From contig NZ_JACKSH010000028.1 of NCBI RefSeq assembly GCF_025821625.1, forward strand, positions 1 to 60,303: DNA of 60,303 nt, in the 5' to 3' direction. The position numbers and the translations under genes were made by a program. Below are positions 37,129-45,788 of this stretch, one piece after another. A model generated the notes under the pieces. The model saw only the letters and a list, made by a program, of their open reading frames with translations, did not search any database and was not told the DNA's origin. Origin of the DNA: Mycolicibacterium pyrenivorans. Its GTDB lineage: Bacteria; Actinomycetota; Actinomycetes; Mycobacteriales; Mycobacteriaceae. Each line of letters opens with the position of its first letter. The first letter of the stretch is position 1.

Positions 37129-38232
37129 ATGACCTTCACTCTCGGCGAGAACTCGGCACTGCTGAAACCCATGACGCTGGGCGGTGCCGATTTGGCGAAC
37201 CGAATCTTCATGGCGCCGTTGACCCGAACGCGTGCCGAGTCCGACGCCACCCCGTCGGAGTTGGCCGCCACCTACTACGCGCAGCGCGCCGCCGCTGGCC
37301 TGATCATCAGCGAGGCGACCGCGGTCGCCGAATCCGCCAACGGCGCGTACGTCAACACTCCGGGTCTGTTCACCGACCGGCATCAGCAACGCTGGGCACA
37401 GATCGCCGACGCCGTCCATGCGGAGGGCGGGCGGATGTTCGTGCAGTTGTGGCATGTCGGACGGATGGCGCATCCGCAGATCAGTGGTGTGGAGACGGTC
37501 GGCCCGTCGCCGATCGCCGCGGACATGGTGGCGCACACCCCCGACGGCAAGGAGCCGCTGCCGGTGCCGCGCGCGCTGCGCACCGACGAGATCGCCGCAA
37601 TCGTCGAGGATTTCCGCGCCGCCGCCCGTCGGGCCGTCGACGCGGGCGTGGACGGTGTGGAGATCCATTCGGCCAACGGCTATCTGCTCCACGAGTTCCT
37701 CTCCGACGTCGTCAACCAACGCACCGACGGATACGGCGGATCCGCGCACAACCGGGCTCGCTTCACCGCCGAGGTCGTCGAGGCGGTCGCCGCCGAGATC
37801 GGGGCGGAGCGCGTCGGACTGCGCATCTCACCCGGAAACGGCGCAGGCGACATGCGTGAGGTCGACGAGATCAGTACCTACGAGGTTCTGCTGTGCCGGA
37901 TCGCCCCGCTCGGGATCGGTTATCTGCACATGTTGATCGAGCCGTCGCAGCCTGCGTTCGCGGCGCTGCGCACCCAGTGGGAGGGTGCCCTGGTCCTCAA
38001 CACCCCCCGGGAGATCGACACCGACTTCGAGCAGCTGGAGAACCTGGCGGAGTGGGGCGTGATCAGCGCGGCCGCTGTCGGTCGAGCGTTCCTGGCCAAC
38101 CCGGACCTGGTGGAGCGGCTGGTGGCAGGCGCAGATCTCAACGAACCCGACGAGGCGACGTTCTATTCGTCCGGGCCCGTCGGCTACATCGATTACCCGA
38201 CGCTCGTCGACGCCGAGCAACTCTCGGCCTGA
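37129..38232 (+). CDS. Old yellow enzyme family alkene reductase
   Basis: A 367-residue FMN enzyme of the OYE family: LLKPMTLGGADLANRIFMAP at the start, MFVQLWHVGRMAHP, HSANGYLLHEFLSDVVNQRT (substrate His-Asn pair, HxxN) and GRAFLANPDLVERL. It reduces activated C=C bonds with NADPH. ATG at 37129 is preferred; an in-frame ATG at 37096 would add 11 residues. The stop precedes a large palindrome (38245-38298). Confidence 0.9.
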   Translation: MTFTLGENSALLKPMTLGGADLANRIFMAPLTRTRAESDATPSELAATYYAQRAAAGLIISEATAVAESANGAYVNTPGLFTDRHQQRWAQIADAVHAEGGRMFVQLWHVGRMAHPQISGVETVGPSPIAADMVAHTPDGKEPLPVPRALRTDEIAAIVEDFRAAARRAVDAGVDGVEIHSANGYLLHEFLSDVVNQRTDGYGGSAHNRARFTAEVVEAVAAEIGAERVGLRISPGNGAGDMREVDEISTYEVLLCRIAPLGIGYLHMLIEPSQPAFAALRTQWEGALVLNTPREIDTDFEQLENLAEWGVISAAAVGRAFLANPDLVERLVAGADLNEPDEATFYSSGPVGYIDYPTLVDAEQLSA

Positions 38233-38244
38233 GTCACCTCGGTC

Positions 38245-38298
38245 AGCAGACACGAACTCGCACGCAATCCGACAGGATCGTGCGAGTTTGTGTCTGCT
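38245..38298. repeat. 20-bp inverted repeat (possible interspersed palindrome/terminator)
   Basis: AGCAGACACGAACTCGCACG (38245-38264) pairs with CGTGCGAGTTTGTGTCTGCT (38279-38298), one G-U, around a 14-nt loop. There is no T-tract. I recall closely similar GCAGACACAAACTCGCAC words repeated in mycobacterial genomes. Confidence 0.7.
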
Positions 38299-38323
38299 CG
38301 CGGTGTGTGAAGCCGCCCACCCT

Positions 38324-38341
38324 CCCAACCAACGGGTTGGG
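38324..38341. promoter_or_regulatory. Operator-like dyad upstream of fadA
   Basis: CCCAACC-AACG-GGTTGGG, a perfect 7-bp inverted repeat lying over the -35 region of the TAGTCT -10 box at 38351-38356. It is a plausible site for a lipid-responsive repressor. Confidence 0.5.
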
Positions 38342-38433
38342 CGAGGCTGATAGTCTGCGGATCAGAGGACTGCCCTCCCGTGGACCCACGCCATCGGGGT
38401 CCGCACACCAACATCAATAGGAGTGGGACGCCG

Positions 38434-39645
38434 ATGTCCGAAGAAGCCTTCATCTATGAGGCCATCCGCACGCCGCGCGGTAAGCAGCGAAACGGTTCGC
38501 TCAACGAGATCAAGCCCGTCAACCTCGTCGTCGGCCTGATCGACGAGTTGCGGTCGCGTTTCCCCGACCTCGACGAGACCATGATCAGCGATCTGATCCT
38601 GGGCTGCGTCTCGCCGGTCGGCGATCAGGGCGGCGACATCGCCCGCACCGCCGGCCTGGTGGCGGGCCTGCCGGAGACCACCGGCGGGTTCCAGCTCAAC
38701 CGCTTCTGCGCCTCGGGCCTGGAGGCCGTCAACTTGGCCGCCCAGAAGGTGCGGTCCGGCTGGGACGATCTGGTGATCGCCGGCGGTGTCGAGTCGATGA
38801 GCCGCGTCCCCATGGGGTCCGACGGCGGCGCGTGGGCAGGTGACCCGGAGACCAACTACCGCATCGGCTTCGTCCCGCAGGGCATCGGCGCCGACCTGAT
38901 CGCCACCATCGAGGGCTTCTCCCGCGAGGACGTCGACCGCTACGCCGCGCGTTCGCAGGAGAGGGCCGCGGCGGCATGGTCGGGCGGCTACTTCGCCAAG
39001 TCGGTCGTACCGGTCAAGGACCAGAACGGTCTGGTGGTCCTCGACCATGACGAGCACATGCGGCCGGGGTCGACCGTGGAGAGCCTGGGCAAGCTGAAGA
39101 CCGCATTCGACGGTATCGGGGCGATGGGCGGCTTCGACGATGTGGCGCTGCAGAAGTACCACTACGTCGAGAAGATCAACCACGTCCACACCGGCGGCAA
39201 CAGTTCCGGCATCGTCGACGGCGCCGCGCTGGTCTTGGTCGGTTCAGAGAGCGCAGGAAGCGCGCAGGGGTTGACCCCCCGGGCACGCGTCGTGGCCACC
39301 GCAACCAGCGGCGCCGATCCGGTCATCATGCTCACCGGTCCCACCCCGGCCACCCGCAAGGTGCTCGACCGCGCCGGCCTGACCGTCGACGACATCGACC
39401 TGTTCGAACTGAACGAGGCGTTCGCCTCGGTGGTGCTGAAGTTCCAGAAGGACCTCGGCATCCCCGACGAGAAACTCAACGTCAACGGCGGCGCCATCGC
39501 GATGGGCCACCCGCTGGGCGCCACCGGCGCCATGATCACCGGAACCATGGTCGACGAACTCGAGCGCCGTGGTGCTCGACGTGCCCTCATCACACTGTGC
39601 ATCGGCGGCGGTATGGGCGTGGCCACAATCATTGAACGAGTTTGA
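38434..39645 (+). CDS. fadA: Acetyl-CoA acetyltransferase FadA
   Basis: A 403-residue thiolase. The nucleophilic Cys is at about 92 in [12 protein letters not shown]; the C-terminal [16 protein letters not shown] gives the active-site His, and [11 protein letters not shown] the second Cys. It forms the beta-oxidation complex with FadB, encoded 15 bases downstream, as Rv0859-Rv0860. ATG at 38434 follows GGAG; upstream frame extension is spurious. Confidence 0.95.
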   Translation: MSEEAFIYEAIRTPRGKQRNGSLNEIKPVNLVVGLIDELRSRFPDLDETMISDLILGCVSPVGDQGGDIARTAGLVAGLPETTGGFQLNRFCASGLEAVNLAAQKVRSGWDDLVIAGGVESMSRVPMGSDGGAWAGDPETNYRIGFVPQGIGADLIATIEGFSREDVDRYAARSQERAAAAWSGGYFAKSVVPVKDQNGLVVLDHDEHMRPGSTVESLGKLKTAFDGIGAMGGFDDVALQKYHYVEKINHVHTGGNSSGIVDGAALVLVGSESAGSAQGLTPRARVVATATSGADPVIMLTGPTPATRKVLDRAGLTVDDIDLFELNEAFASVVLKFQKDLGIPDEKLNVNGGAIAMGHPLGATGAMITGTMVDELERRGARRALITLCIGGGMGVATIIERV

Positions 39646-39660
39646 GAGGTACGAACAGTA

Positions 39661-41820
39661 ATGGCAGAGAACACCATTCAGTGGGACAAGGATGCCGACG
39701 GCATCGTCACCCTGACGCTGGATGACCCGACCGGTTCGGCCAACGTGATGAACGAGCACTACAAGGAATCGATGCACAACACCGTGCAACGCCTTGTGGA
39801 AGAGAAGGATTCGATCACCGGTGTGGTGATCACCAGCGCCAAGAAGACGTTCTTCGCCGGTGGTGACCTCAAGGGCATGATGAACGTCGGTCCGGACAAT
39901 GCCGCCGAATCGTTCGCCGAGGTCGAGTTCATCAAGGCCGACCTGCGCACGTTGGAGACGCTGGGCAAGCCGGTCGTGGCGGCCATCAACGGCGCTGCAC
40001 TCGGCGGCGGCCTGGAGATCGCGCTGGCGTGTCATCACCGCATCGCGGCCGATGTCAAGGGTTCGGTCATCGGCCTGCCCGAGGTGACACTGGGCCTGCT
40101 GCCCGGCGGTGGCGGCGTGGCCCGCACCGTGCGGATGTTCGGCATCCAGAAGGCCTTCATGGAGGTGCTGAGCCAGGGCACCCGCTTCAAGCCGGGCAAG
40201 GCCAAGGACATGGGCCTCGTCGATGAATTGGTCGGCAGCGTGGACGAGCTCGTCCCCGCGGCGAAGGCCTGGATCAAGGCTGAGGTTCTCCGGCACCCGG
40301 ATGGCACATCCCAGCCGTGGGATCAGAAGGGCTACAAGATGCCCGGCGGCACCCCGGCCAGCCCCGCGCTGGCCGCGATCCTGCCGTCGTTCCCCGCGCT
40401 GCTGCGCAAGCAACTCAAAGGTGCTCCGATGCCGGCGCCGCGCGCCATTCTGGACGCGGCCGTCGAAGGTGCACAGGTCGATTTCGACACTGCCAGCCGC
40501 ATCGAGAGCCGCTACTTCACCACGCTCGTCACCGGCCAGACGGCCAAGAACATGATTCAGGCCTTCTTCCTGGACCTGCAGACCATCAACGGCGGCGGCT
40601 CGCGTCCGGACGGTATCGGCAAGACGCCGATCACCAAGGTCGGTGTGCTCGGCGCAGGCATGATGGGCGCAGGCATCGCCTACGTCTCAGCCAAGGCCGG
40701 ATTCGAGGTCGTGCTCAAGGACGTCAGCATCGAGGCAGCGGAGAAGGGCAAGAACTACTCGGAGAAGATCGAGGCCAAGGCGCTGGAGCGGGGCCGGACC
40801 ACCGAGGAGAAGTCGAAGGAGCTGCTGGCCCGGATCACGCCGACCGCCGACGCCGCCGACTTCAAGGGCGTCGACTTCGTCATCGAGGCGGTATTCGAGA
40901 GCCAGGAACTCAAGCACAAGGTGTTCCAGGAGATCGAGGACGTCGTCGAGCCCAACGCCGTTCTCGGCTCGAACACCTCCACGCTGCCGATCACCGGTCT
41001 GGCGACCGGCGTGAAGCGCCAGGAGGACTTCATCGGGATCCACTTCTTCTCGCCGGTCGACAAGATGCCCCTGGTGGAGATCATCAAGGGCGAGAAGACT
41101 TCCGACGAGGCGCTGGCCCGGGTGTTCGACTACACGCTGGCCATCGGCAAGACCCCGATCGTCGTGAACGACAGCCGCGGCTTCTTCACCAGCCGGGTCA
41201 TCGGCACCTTCGTCAACGAGGCGCTGGCGATGCTCGGCGAGGGTGTCGCCCCGGCCAGCATCGAGCAGGCGGGTTCGCAGGCCGGTTACCCGGCGCCGCC
41301 GCTGCAGCTCTCCGACGAGCTCAACCTCGAGCTGATGCAGAAGATCGCCGCCGCCACCCGCAAGGGGGTCGAGGAGGCCGGCGGCACCTACGAGCCGCAC
41401 CCGGCCGAGGCCGTCGTCAACAAGATGATCGAGATCGGGCGGCCGTCGCGGCTGAAGGGCGCGGGTTTCTACTCCTACGTCGACGGCAAGCGCGTCGGAC
41501 TGTGGGACGGGTTGAAGGACACCTTCAACTCCGGTAGCTCCACCCCGCCGCTGCAGGACATGATCGACCGCATGCTGTTCGCCGAGGCGCTGGAGACCCA
41601 GAAGTGCCTCGACGAGGGTGTGCTCACGTCGACCGCCGACGCCAACATCGGATCGATCATGGGCATCGGCTTCCCGCCCTACACCGGTGGCTCGGCACAG
41701 TTCATCGTCGGCTACCAGGGTGCACTGGGCACGGGCAAGGACGCCTTCGTCGCGCGCGCGAAGGAGTTGGCCGCCAAGTACGGTGACCGTTTCACCCCGC
41801 CGGAGTCGCTGACCAAGTAG
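39661..41820 (+). CDS. fadB: Multifunctional beta-oxidation enzyme FadB
   Basis: A 719-residue protein. The N-terminal enoyl-CoA hydratase/isomerase domain (about 1-190) contains FAGGDLKGMMNV and AAINGAALGGGLEIALACHH. The 3-hydroxyacyl-CoA dehydrogenase part starts near 325 with VGVLGAGMMGAGIAYVS and carries GSNTSTLPI and IGIHFFSPVDKMPLVEII. Together with FadA it performs hydration, oxidation and thiolysis of acyl-CoAs. It ends before a strong terminator. Confidence 0.95.
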   Translation: MAENTIQWDKDADGIVTLTLDDPTGSANVMNEHYKESMHNTVQRLVEEKDSITGVVITSAKKTFFAGGDLKGMMNVGPDNAAESFAEVEFIKADLRTLETLGKPVVAAINGAALGGGLEIALACHHRIAADVKGSVIGLPEVTLGLLPGGGGVARTVRMFGIQKAFMEVLSQGTRFKPGKAKDMGLVDELVGSVDELVPAAKAWIKAEVLRHPDGTSQPWDQKGYKMPGGTPASPALAAILPSFPALLRKQLKGAPMPAPRAILDAAVEGAQVDFDTASRIESRYFTTLVTGQTAKNMIQAFFLDLQTINGGGSRPDGIGKTPITKVGVLGAGMMGAGIAYVSAKAGFEVVLKDVSIEAAEKGKNYSEKIEAKALERGRTTEEKSKELLARITPTADAADFKGVDFVIEAVFESQELKHKVFQEIEDVVEPNAVLGSNTSTLPITGLATGVKRQEDFIGIHFFSPVDKMPLVEIIKGEKTSDEALARVFDYTLAIGKTPIVVNDSRGFFTSRVIGTFVNEALAMLGEGVAPASIEQAGSQAGYPAPPLQLSDELNLELMQKIAAATRKGVEEAGGTYEPHPAEAVVNKMIEIGRPSRLKGAGFYSYVDGKRVGLWDGLKDTFNSGSSTPPLQDMIDRMLFAEALETQKCLDEGVLTSTADANIGSIMGIGFPPYTGGSAQFIVGYQGALGTGKDAFVARAKELAAKYGDRFTPPESLTK

Positions 41821-41833
41821 GCCCTGACGCATG

Positions 41834-41866
41834 AGCCCCCGCGACAACGCCTTGGTTGCGGGGGCT
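41834..41866. terminator. Terminator after fadB
   Basis: AGCCCCCGC (41834-41842) pairs perfectly with GCGGGGGCT (41858-41866); 15-nt loop, followed by TGTGCGTTGT. Confidence 0.75.
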
Positions 41867-42657
41867 TGTGCGTTGTCGGGCCGCATACGGATGTAGGGCG
41901 AAAGGCCCTCGCCGCTGCTGAGTCTTCTTCGCAAATCTCGTCTGAACATCGGTACGTCCGATTGGACGGCACTACGATCTGGATGCAGCACAATGCCGTT
42001 CTGGTGCCCGGAGCGCACGGTGCCGACGACGTGATCGTCGCTCAGTTCCAGGATGTGGCCGCCCGCAGAGAGGCCGAAACGGAGTTGGCCAGAATGGCGG
42101 TGACGGATTCGCTCACCGGCCTGAACAACCGCCACGCCCTGGAGGAGTGCGTACAAAGGCACGGCGACGTGCGACTGGGCGCCTCGGTCGGCATCATCTT
42201 CGTCGACCTCGATGGGTTCAAGGACGTCAACGATGCACACGGGCACGTGGCAGGCGACGCGGTGCTGATCGAAGCGGCGGCCCGGTTGACGGACGTGGCA
42301 CCGGAATCCAACTCGGTATTCCGTTTGGGCGGAGACGAATTCGTGGTGCTGGTTCCCTCTGCGGAATCGGCGGGCTCCGTCGCTGAACTCGCGGGTCTCA
42401 TCGGCCAGGTGATGGACGGACGCTACGAGATCGCCCCCACGCCGGTGACGGTCGCCGCATCGGTCGGATGCGCCTACGGGCCTGCCGACGATGTGGAAGC
42501 GCTGATGCGGATCGCGGACTCGAACATGTATGAACACAAAGCGCGGCGCAGGAGGAGCAGGGGTGGTCAGCACGGATTCGTGACCGCCCTGCCTCACCCA
42601 CGCTCTGCCTATGAGGCCGGTGGGTGCGTTGACCGCCGATTCGTCGCCGACGAGTAG
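41866..42657 (+). CDS. N-terminally truncated PAS-GGDEF protein
   Basis: The frame opens within the fadB terminator and has no ribosome site. It encodes the tail of a PAS domain (HRYVRLDGTTIWMQHNAVLV, AQFQDVAARREAETELARMA) and a full GGDEF domain with VDLDGFKDVNDAHGHVAGD and RLGGDEFVVL, the diguanylate cyclase active site. The real first exons of sensing domains are gone, so it is probably a remnant; translation might restart at ATG 41983. It overlaps the end of the convergent monooxygenase by 49 bases. Confidence 0.55.
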   Translation: MCVVGPHTDVGRKALAAAESSSQISSEHRYVRLDGTTIWMQHNAVLVPGAHGADDVIVAQFQDVAARREAETELARMAVTDSLTGLNNRHALEECVQRHGDVRLGASVGIIFVDLDGFKDVNDAHGHVAGDAVLIEAAARLTDVAPESNSVFRLGGDEFVVLVPSAESAGSVAELAGLIGQVMDGRYEIAPTPVTVAASVGCAYGPADDVEALMRIADSNMYEHKARRRRSRGGQHGFVTALPHPRSAYEAGGCVDRRFVADE

Positions 42658-43841
42658 TCCGGCACGAGCATCGAGTCGTAGAGCCGAATTCCCTTGTCGT
42701 TGAGGCGCGCGACGGCCCGTGTCAGTGTCGGCGGTAGCACCGACACTGCCCGCGCGACGCCGATGAGAGCCCTGACGCCCCACTGGCTTCCGGGCACGAT
42801 GGTCTTGGCGTTGACCCTGGCCAGCGACCGGCTGTGAAGCACCGGCTGCTCCATCCGGCGCTCATATGCGGCGAAAGCCGCGGCGTGATCGCCACGCGCG
42901 CAGACGAGCTCGTTGGCCAGCACATACGCGCCGTAGACCGCGAGGCTGGTGCTACCTCCCACCGCGGGGCCAGGGCAATAGCCGGCGTCGCCGACCAAGG
43001 TCACGCGCCCCCTCGACCACGTGCTCATCTCGAGTTGGGTGATGGCGTCGAAGTAGAACGCGGGCGTGACGTCGACCTCGTCGAGCCAGCGGTCGACCTC
43101 CCTGCCCATCCCGGCGAACGCGGACCGCAGCTGGTCGCGTTGGCGAGCGCCGTCGCGGTGGTCGTAGTCCAGTGGCAGCTCGGGCCGGAACAGGAACACC
43201 GCACGGGCGTCGTCGAGGTGATCGGCGGTGTACACCATTGCCACGCGTCTCGGCTCGAAATAGCCGCTCATCTCACCCTCGCGGGCAAGCGATTTCGGCA
43301 CCGACACGACGGCCAGGTAGCCACCCAGAAACGTCTCAGGGACGTCGTCGCCGAACACCAGTCGTCGAACGCCTGAATGCAGACCGTCGGCGCCGACGAT
43401 GACATCGAATCGTCGATCACGGCTGTGCTCGAAGGTGACCTTTCCGTCGTGGGCGATGGAGGTGATCTGGTCGCCGAAGACGTACTCGGCGTTGTCGCGG
43501 CTCGCGTCGTAGTAGATCTCGCTCAGGTCGTCGCGCATGATCTCGACGTGCCGGTCGGACACGACACCGATGAGCTTGCGGTAGTCGATGCGCGCGGGTT
43601 CCGGTGCCCACGGCCGGTGGACGGCGAGCACCGTGGCGCCGGTCGCCCGTGCCTGCACGCGGGTCAACACGCCCATGCGCTCCGATATCTCCATGGCCGG
43701 GCGGAACAGGTCGACGGCATGACCGCCGGCCTTGCGCAACGCCGCCGCCCGCTCCACGACCGTCACGTCCCAGCCACTGCGGGCCAGCCAGTAGGCGACC
43801 ACCGGTCCGGCGATGCTGGCGCCTGAGATCAGGACACGCAT
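42609..43841 (-). CDS. FAD-dependent monooxygenase (TetX-like)
   Basis: A 410-residue class A flavoprotein monooxygenase: RVLISGASIAGPVVAYWLAR (FAD), DVIVGADGLHSGVRRLVFG (DG motif) and RVTLVGDAGYCPGPAVGGS (GD motif). It resembles enzymes acting on aromatic or tetracycline-like compounds; the substrate is unknown. It is divergent from the TetR at 43916, with two matching operators between, so it is the likely target gene. Confidence 0.88.
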   Translation of the reverse strand: MRVLISGASIAGPVVAYWLARSGWDVTVVERAAALRKAGGHAVDLFRPAMEISERMGVLTRVQARATGATVLAVHRPWAPEPARIDYRKLIGVVSDRHVEIMRDDLSEIYYDASRDNAEYVFGDQITSIAHDGKVTFEHSRDRRFDVIVGADGLHSGVRRLVFGDDVPETFLGGYLAVVSVPKSLAREGEMSGYFEPRRVAMVYTADHLDDARAVFLFRPELPLDYDHRDGARQRDQLRSAFAGMGREVDRWLDEVDVTPAFYFDAITQLEMSTWSRGRVTLVGDAGYCPGPAVGGSTSLAVYGAYVLANELVCARGDHAAAFAAYERRMEQPVLHSRSLARVNAKTIVPGSQWGVRALIGVARAVSVLPPTLTRAVARLNDKGIRLYDSMLVPDYSSATNRRSTHPPAS

Positions 43842-43849
43842 CGATCCTC

Positions 43850-43869
43850 CTTACTAAACGATCGGTAAG
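43850..43869 (-). promoter_or_regulatory. TetR operator 1 of the monooxygenase locus
   Basis: On the minus strand CTTACCGATCGTTTAGTAAG, an imperfect palindrome (outer arms CTTAC/GTAAG). It begins nine bases before the monooxygenase start. Confidence 0.75.
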
Positions 43870-43882
43870 TGTGAGACGAGAG

Positions 43883-43902
43883 CTTACCGTCCGTTAAGTA
43901 AG
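43883..43902 (+). promoter_or_regulatory. TetR operator 2 of the monooxygenase locus
   Basis: CTTACCGTCCGTTAAGTAAG, matching operator 1 at 17 of 20 positions in the opposite orientation; centres 33 bp apart. Confidence 0.75.
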
Positions 43903-43915
43903 TTAGGGTCATTCC

Positions 43916-44458
43916 ATGACGAAACCGCCCGCCGGAACCCGGCACCGCATCCAGGAGGTGGCCCGGGACCTGTTCGCGCAGAAGGGGGTGCAACGCACCA
44001 GTCTGCAGGACATCGCCGACCGCCTCGGGATCACCAAACCCGCGCTGTATTACCACTTCCGGTCGCGCGAAGATCTCGTCCGCAGCATCCTGCAGCCGCT
44101 GATCGATGAGGGCGAGGCTTTCGTCGCCGACCAGGAGCGTCGCAGCGGAGGGCGCGCGACTCCGCGGGAGCTGTTGGAAGGTTATTTCGATTTCCATTTC
44201 AAGCATCGCGCCGACCTTCTGTTGGTCGTCTCCGAACTCACGACGCTCGCCGACCTGGGGCTCATCGACATTCTTCTGGCGTGGCGAGAGCGGTTGGGTC
44301 GCTTGGTGTTCGGGGGTAGTCCGACTCTCGAGCAGGAAACCCGCGCCGTCATCGCATTCGGCGGACTACAGGACTGCTGCCTGCAGTTTCCCGACACCCC
44401 GTACGAGGAACTCCGGCGGGCGACCATAGACGGCGCGATGGCGGCGCTGGGTCAGTAG
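43916..44458 (+). CDS. TetR-family repressor of the divergent monooxygenase
   Basis: A 180-residue protein: IQEVARDLFAQKGVQRTSLQ, DIADRLGITKPALYYHFRSR gives a textbook HTH (about 12-55). It starts at ATG 43916, 14 bases after operator 2, consistent with autoregulation. The stop lies inside an exact 15-bp tandem duplication (44443-44472). Confidence 0.9.
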   Translation: MTKPPAGTRHRIQEVARDLFAQKGVQRTSLQDIADRLGITKPALYYHFRSREDLVRSILQPLIDEGEAFVADQERRSGGRATPRELLEGYFDFHFKHRADLLLVVSELTTLADLGLIDILLAWRERLGRLVFGGSPTLEQETRAVIAFGGLQDCCLQFPDTPYEELRRATIDGAMAALGQ

Positions 44459-44472
44459 GCGCTGGGTCAGTA
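44443..44472 (+). repeat. Exact 15-bp tandem duplication at the tetR stop codon
   Basis: GGCGCTGGGTCAGTA is repeated at 44443-44457 and 44458-44472, so the terminal codons Ala-Leu-Gly-Gln-stop occur twice. Confidence 0.8.
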
Positions 44473-44694
44473 GTCGCGCCCCGAGGGCAGCGCCCCGCGC
44501 ACGGGTCGTGGACGGCTGTCGGTCGGACGGGCCCGCGACTCACGGGACGGGGGTAGGGCGTGCGCAAGTCCGTGTGCGGCGTGTACTCCGGCCCCGAGTT
44601 GAAGCAGCCAGTGAAATCTCCTTTGAGCCACCAGTTTCCAGCGGTTCGGACTCTTTTCGTAGAGCATGCTGGCAATCCTGCCGGGTATCGTCAC
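44467..44694 (-). CDS. Possible small protein, 75 residues
   Basis: GTG at 44694 to TGA at 44469-44467. The first 45 residues (RIASMLYEKSPNRWKLVAQR, RFHWLLQLGAGVHAAHG) could form an amphipathic helix; the tail is Arg/Pro-rich. No family recognised and no strong ribosome site. It is the only gene-like content of 44459-44738. Confidence 0.3.
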   Translation of the reverse strand: MTIPGRIASMLYEKSPNRWKLVAQRRFHWLLQLGAGVHAAHGLAHALPPSRESRARPTDSRPRPVRGALPSGRDY

Positions 44695-44726
44695 CGCCGA
44701 ACAGTGGCCCTAGTGCCGCTATTAGT

Positions 44727-44732
44727 TAAGAT
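44727..44732 (+). promoter_or_regulatory. -10 box for a leaderless regulator gene
   Basis: TAAGAT, six bases before the ATG at 44739. Confidence 0.5.
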
Positions 44733-44738
44733 AGTGAC

Positions 44739-45710
44739 ATGCATTCGGTTGCCATCCTGGCGTACGACGGGATGTCGGGATTCGAGTCAGGACTGGCCGC
44801 GGAAATCTTCGGGATGACCGAGTTGTCCGCGATGTTCTCCTCTGGACTCCCGCAGCCCTGGTACTCGGTCAAGCTGTGTTCGGAAACCCCGGACATCAGG
44901 TTGGTCGGCGGTGCGACAGTGCGCACCTCGTACGGACTGGACGACCTCGCTGCTGCCGACACGGTGGTGATTCCCAGCGTCCGCGACGTCGCGGAACCCA
45001 TGTCCCCGGACCTGCTCGACGCCATCAGCGCCGCCGATGACCGACAGGCGCGACTGGTGTCGATCTGCTCGGGTGCCTTCGCGCTCGCCGCGGCCGGCGT
45101 GCTCGACGGCCGGGCGGCGACGACCCACTGGATCTATGTGGACCTGCTCCGCGCGCGGTATCCCGACGTCGACATCGATCCGGCGCCGTTATACGTCGAC
45201 AACGGGCGCGTGCTCACCAGCGCGGGTTGTGCCGCCGGCCTGGACTTGTGCCTGCACATCGTGCGGTCCGACCACGGGGTGCGCGTCGCCAACGACGTCG
45301 CACGCCGACTGGTGATCTCCCCACACCGGGCAGGCGGGCAAGCTCAGTACATCGACACTCCGGTGCCCGAGCCGACGACCGACGGCCAGATCGCCGCTGG
45401 AATGGCATGGGCGCTCGAGCATCTCGATGCACCGATCACGCTCGATGAACTCGCCGCACGATCGACGATGTCACGACGCAGCTACCTACGGCAATTCGCC
45501 AAGGCCACGGGCACGACACCGATGAAGTGGCTGACCGAGCAACGAATCCAGGCCAGCCTCGCGCTCCTCGAATCGTCGCCCTACTCGATCGAGCAGATCG
45601 CGACGCGGGTGGGCTTCGAGTCGCCGGTGACCTACCGGTACCACTTCGTCCGCCAGTTGCGCACCACGCCCAGCGAGTACCGCGGTTGCTTCACCGGAAA
45701 GACCGGCTGA
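44739..45710 (+). CDS. GlxA-type transcriptional regulator (DJ-1/PfpI + AraC)
   Basis: A 323-residue protein. Residues 1-185 form a class-I glutamine amidotransferase-like domain with SICSGAFALAAAGVLDGR (nucleophile-elbow Cys). Residues 215-315 are an AraC HTH pair: ITLDELAARSTMSRRSYLRQ and YSIEQIATRVGFESPVTYRY. Such regulators often sense amines or related metabolites. No adjacent catabolic gene identifies the effector. Confidence 0.9.
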   Translation: MHSVAILAYDGMSGFESGLAAEIFGMTELSAMFSSGLPQPWYSVKLCSETPDIRLVGGATVRTSYGLDDLAAADTVVIPSVRDVAEPMSPDLLDAISAADDRQARLVSICSGAFALAAAGVLDGRAATTHWIYVDLLRARYPDVDIDPAPLYVDNGRVLTSAGCAAGLDLCLHIVRSDHGVRVANDVARRLVISPHRAGGQAQYIDTPVPEPTTDGQIAAGMAWALEHLDAPITLDELAARSTMSRRSYLRQFAKATGTTPMKWLTEQRIQASLALLESSPYSIEQIATRVGFESPVTYRYHFVRQLRTTPSEYRGCFTGKTG

Positions 45711-45788
45711 CGCTGCTCAGCCTGCCTCGCCCGCCGATGGGTGCGCCCCGGTGAACGTTCCACAGCAGGGCGCGCCACAATGGGACCC

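Noticed and set aside
40687..42783. 698-codon minus-strand frame over fadB and the GGDEF gene
   Set aside because: Antisense shadow; no domain recognised and composition like other shadows.
44349..44675. 108-codon minus-strand frame
   Set aside because: Overlaps the tetR 3' end in antisense and shows no domain; the 75-codon frame next to it is only slightly better and was kept at low confidence.
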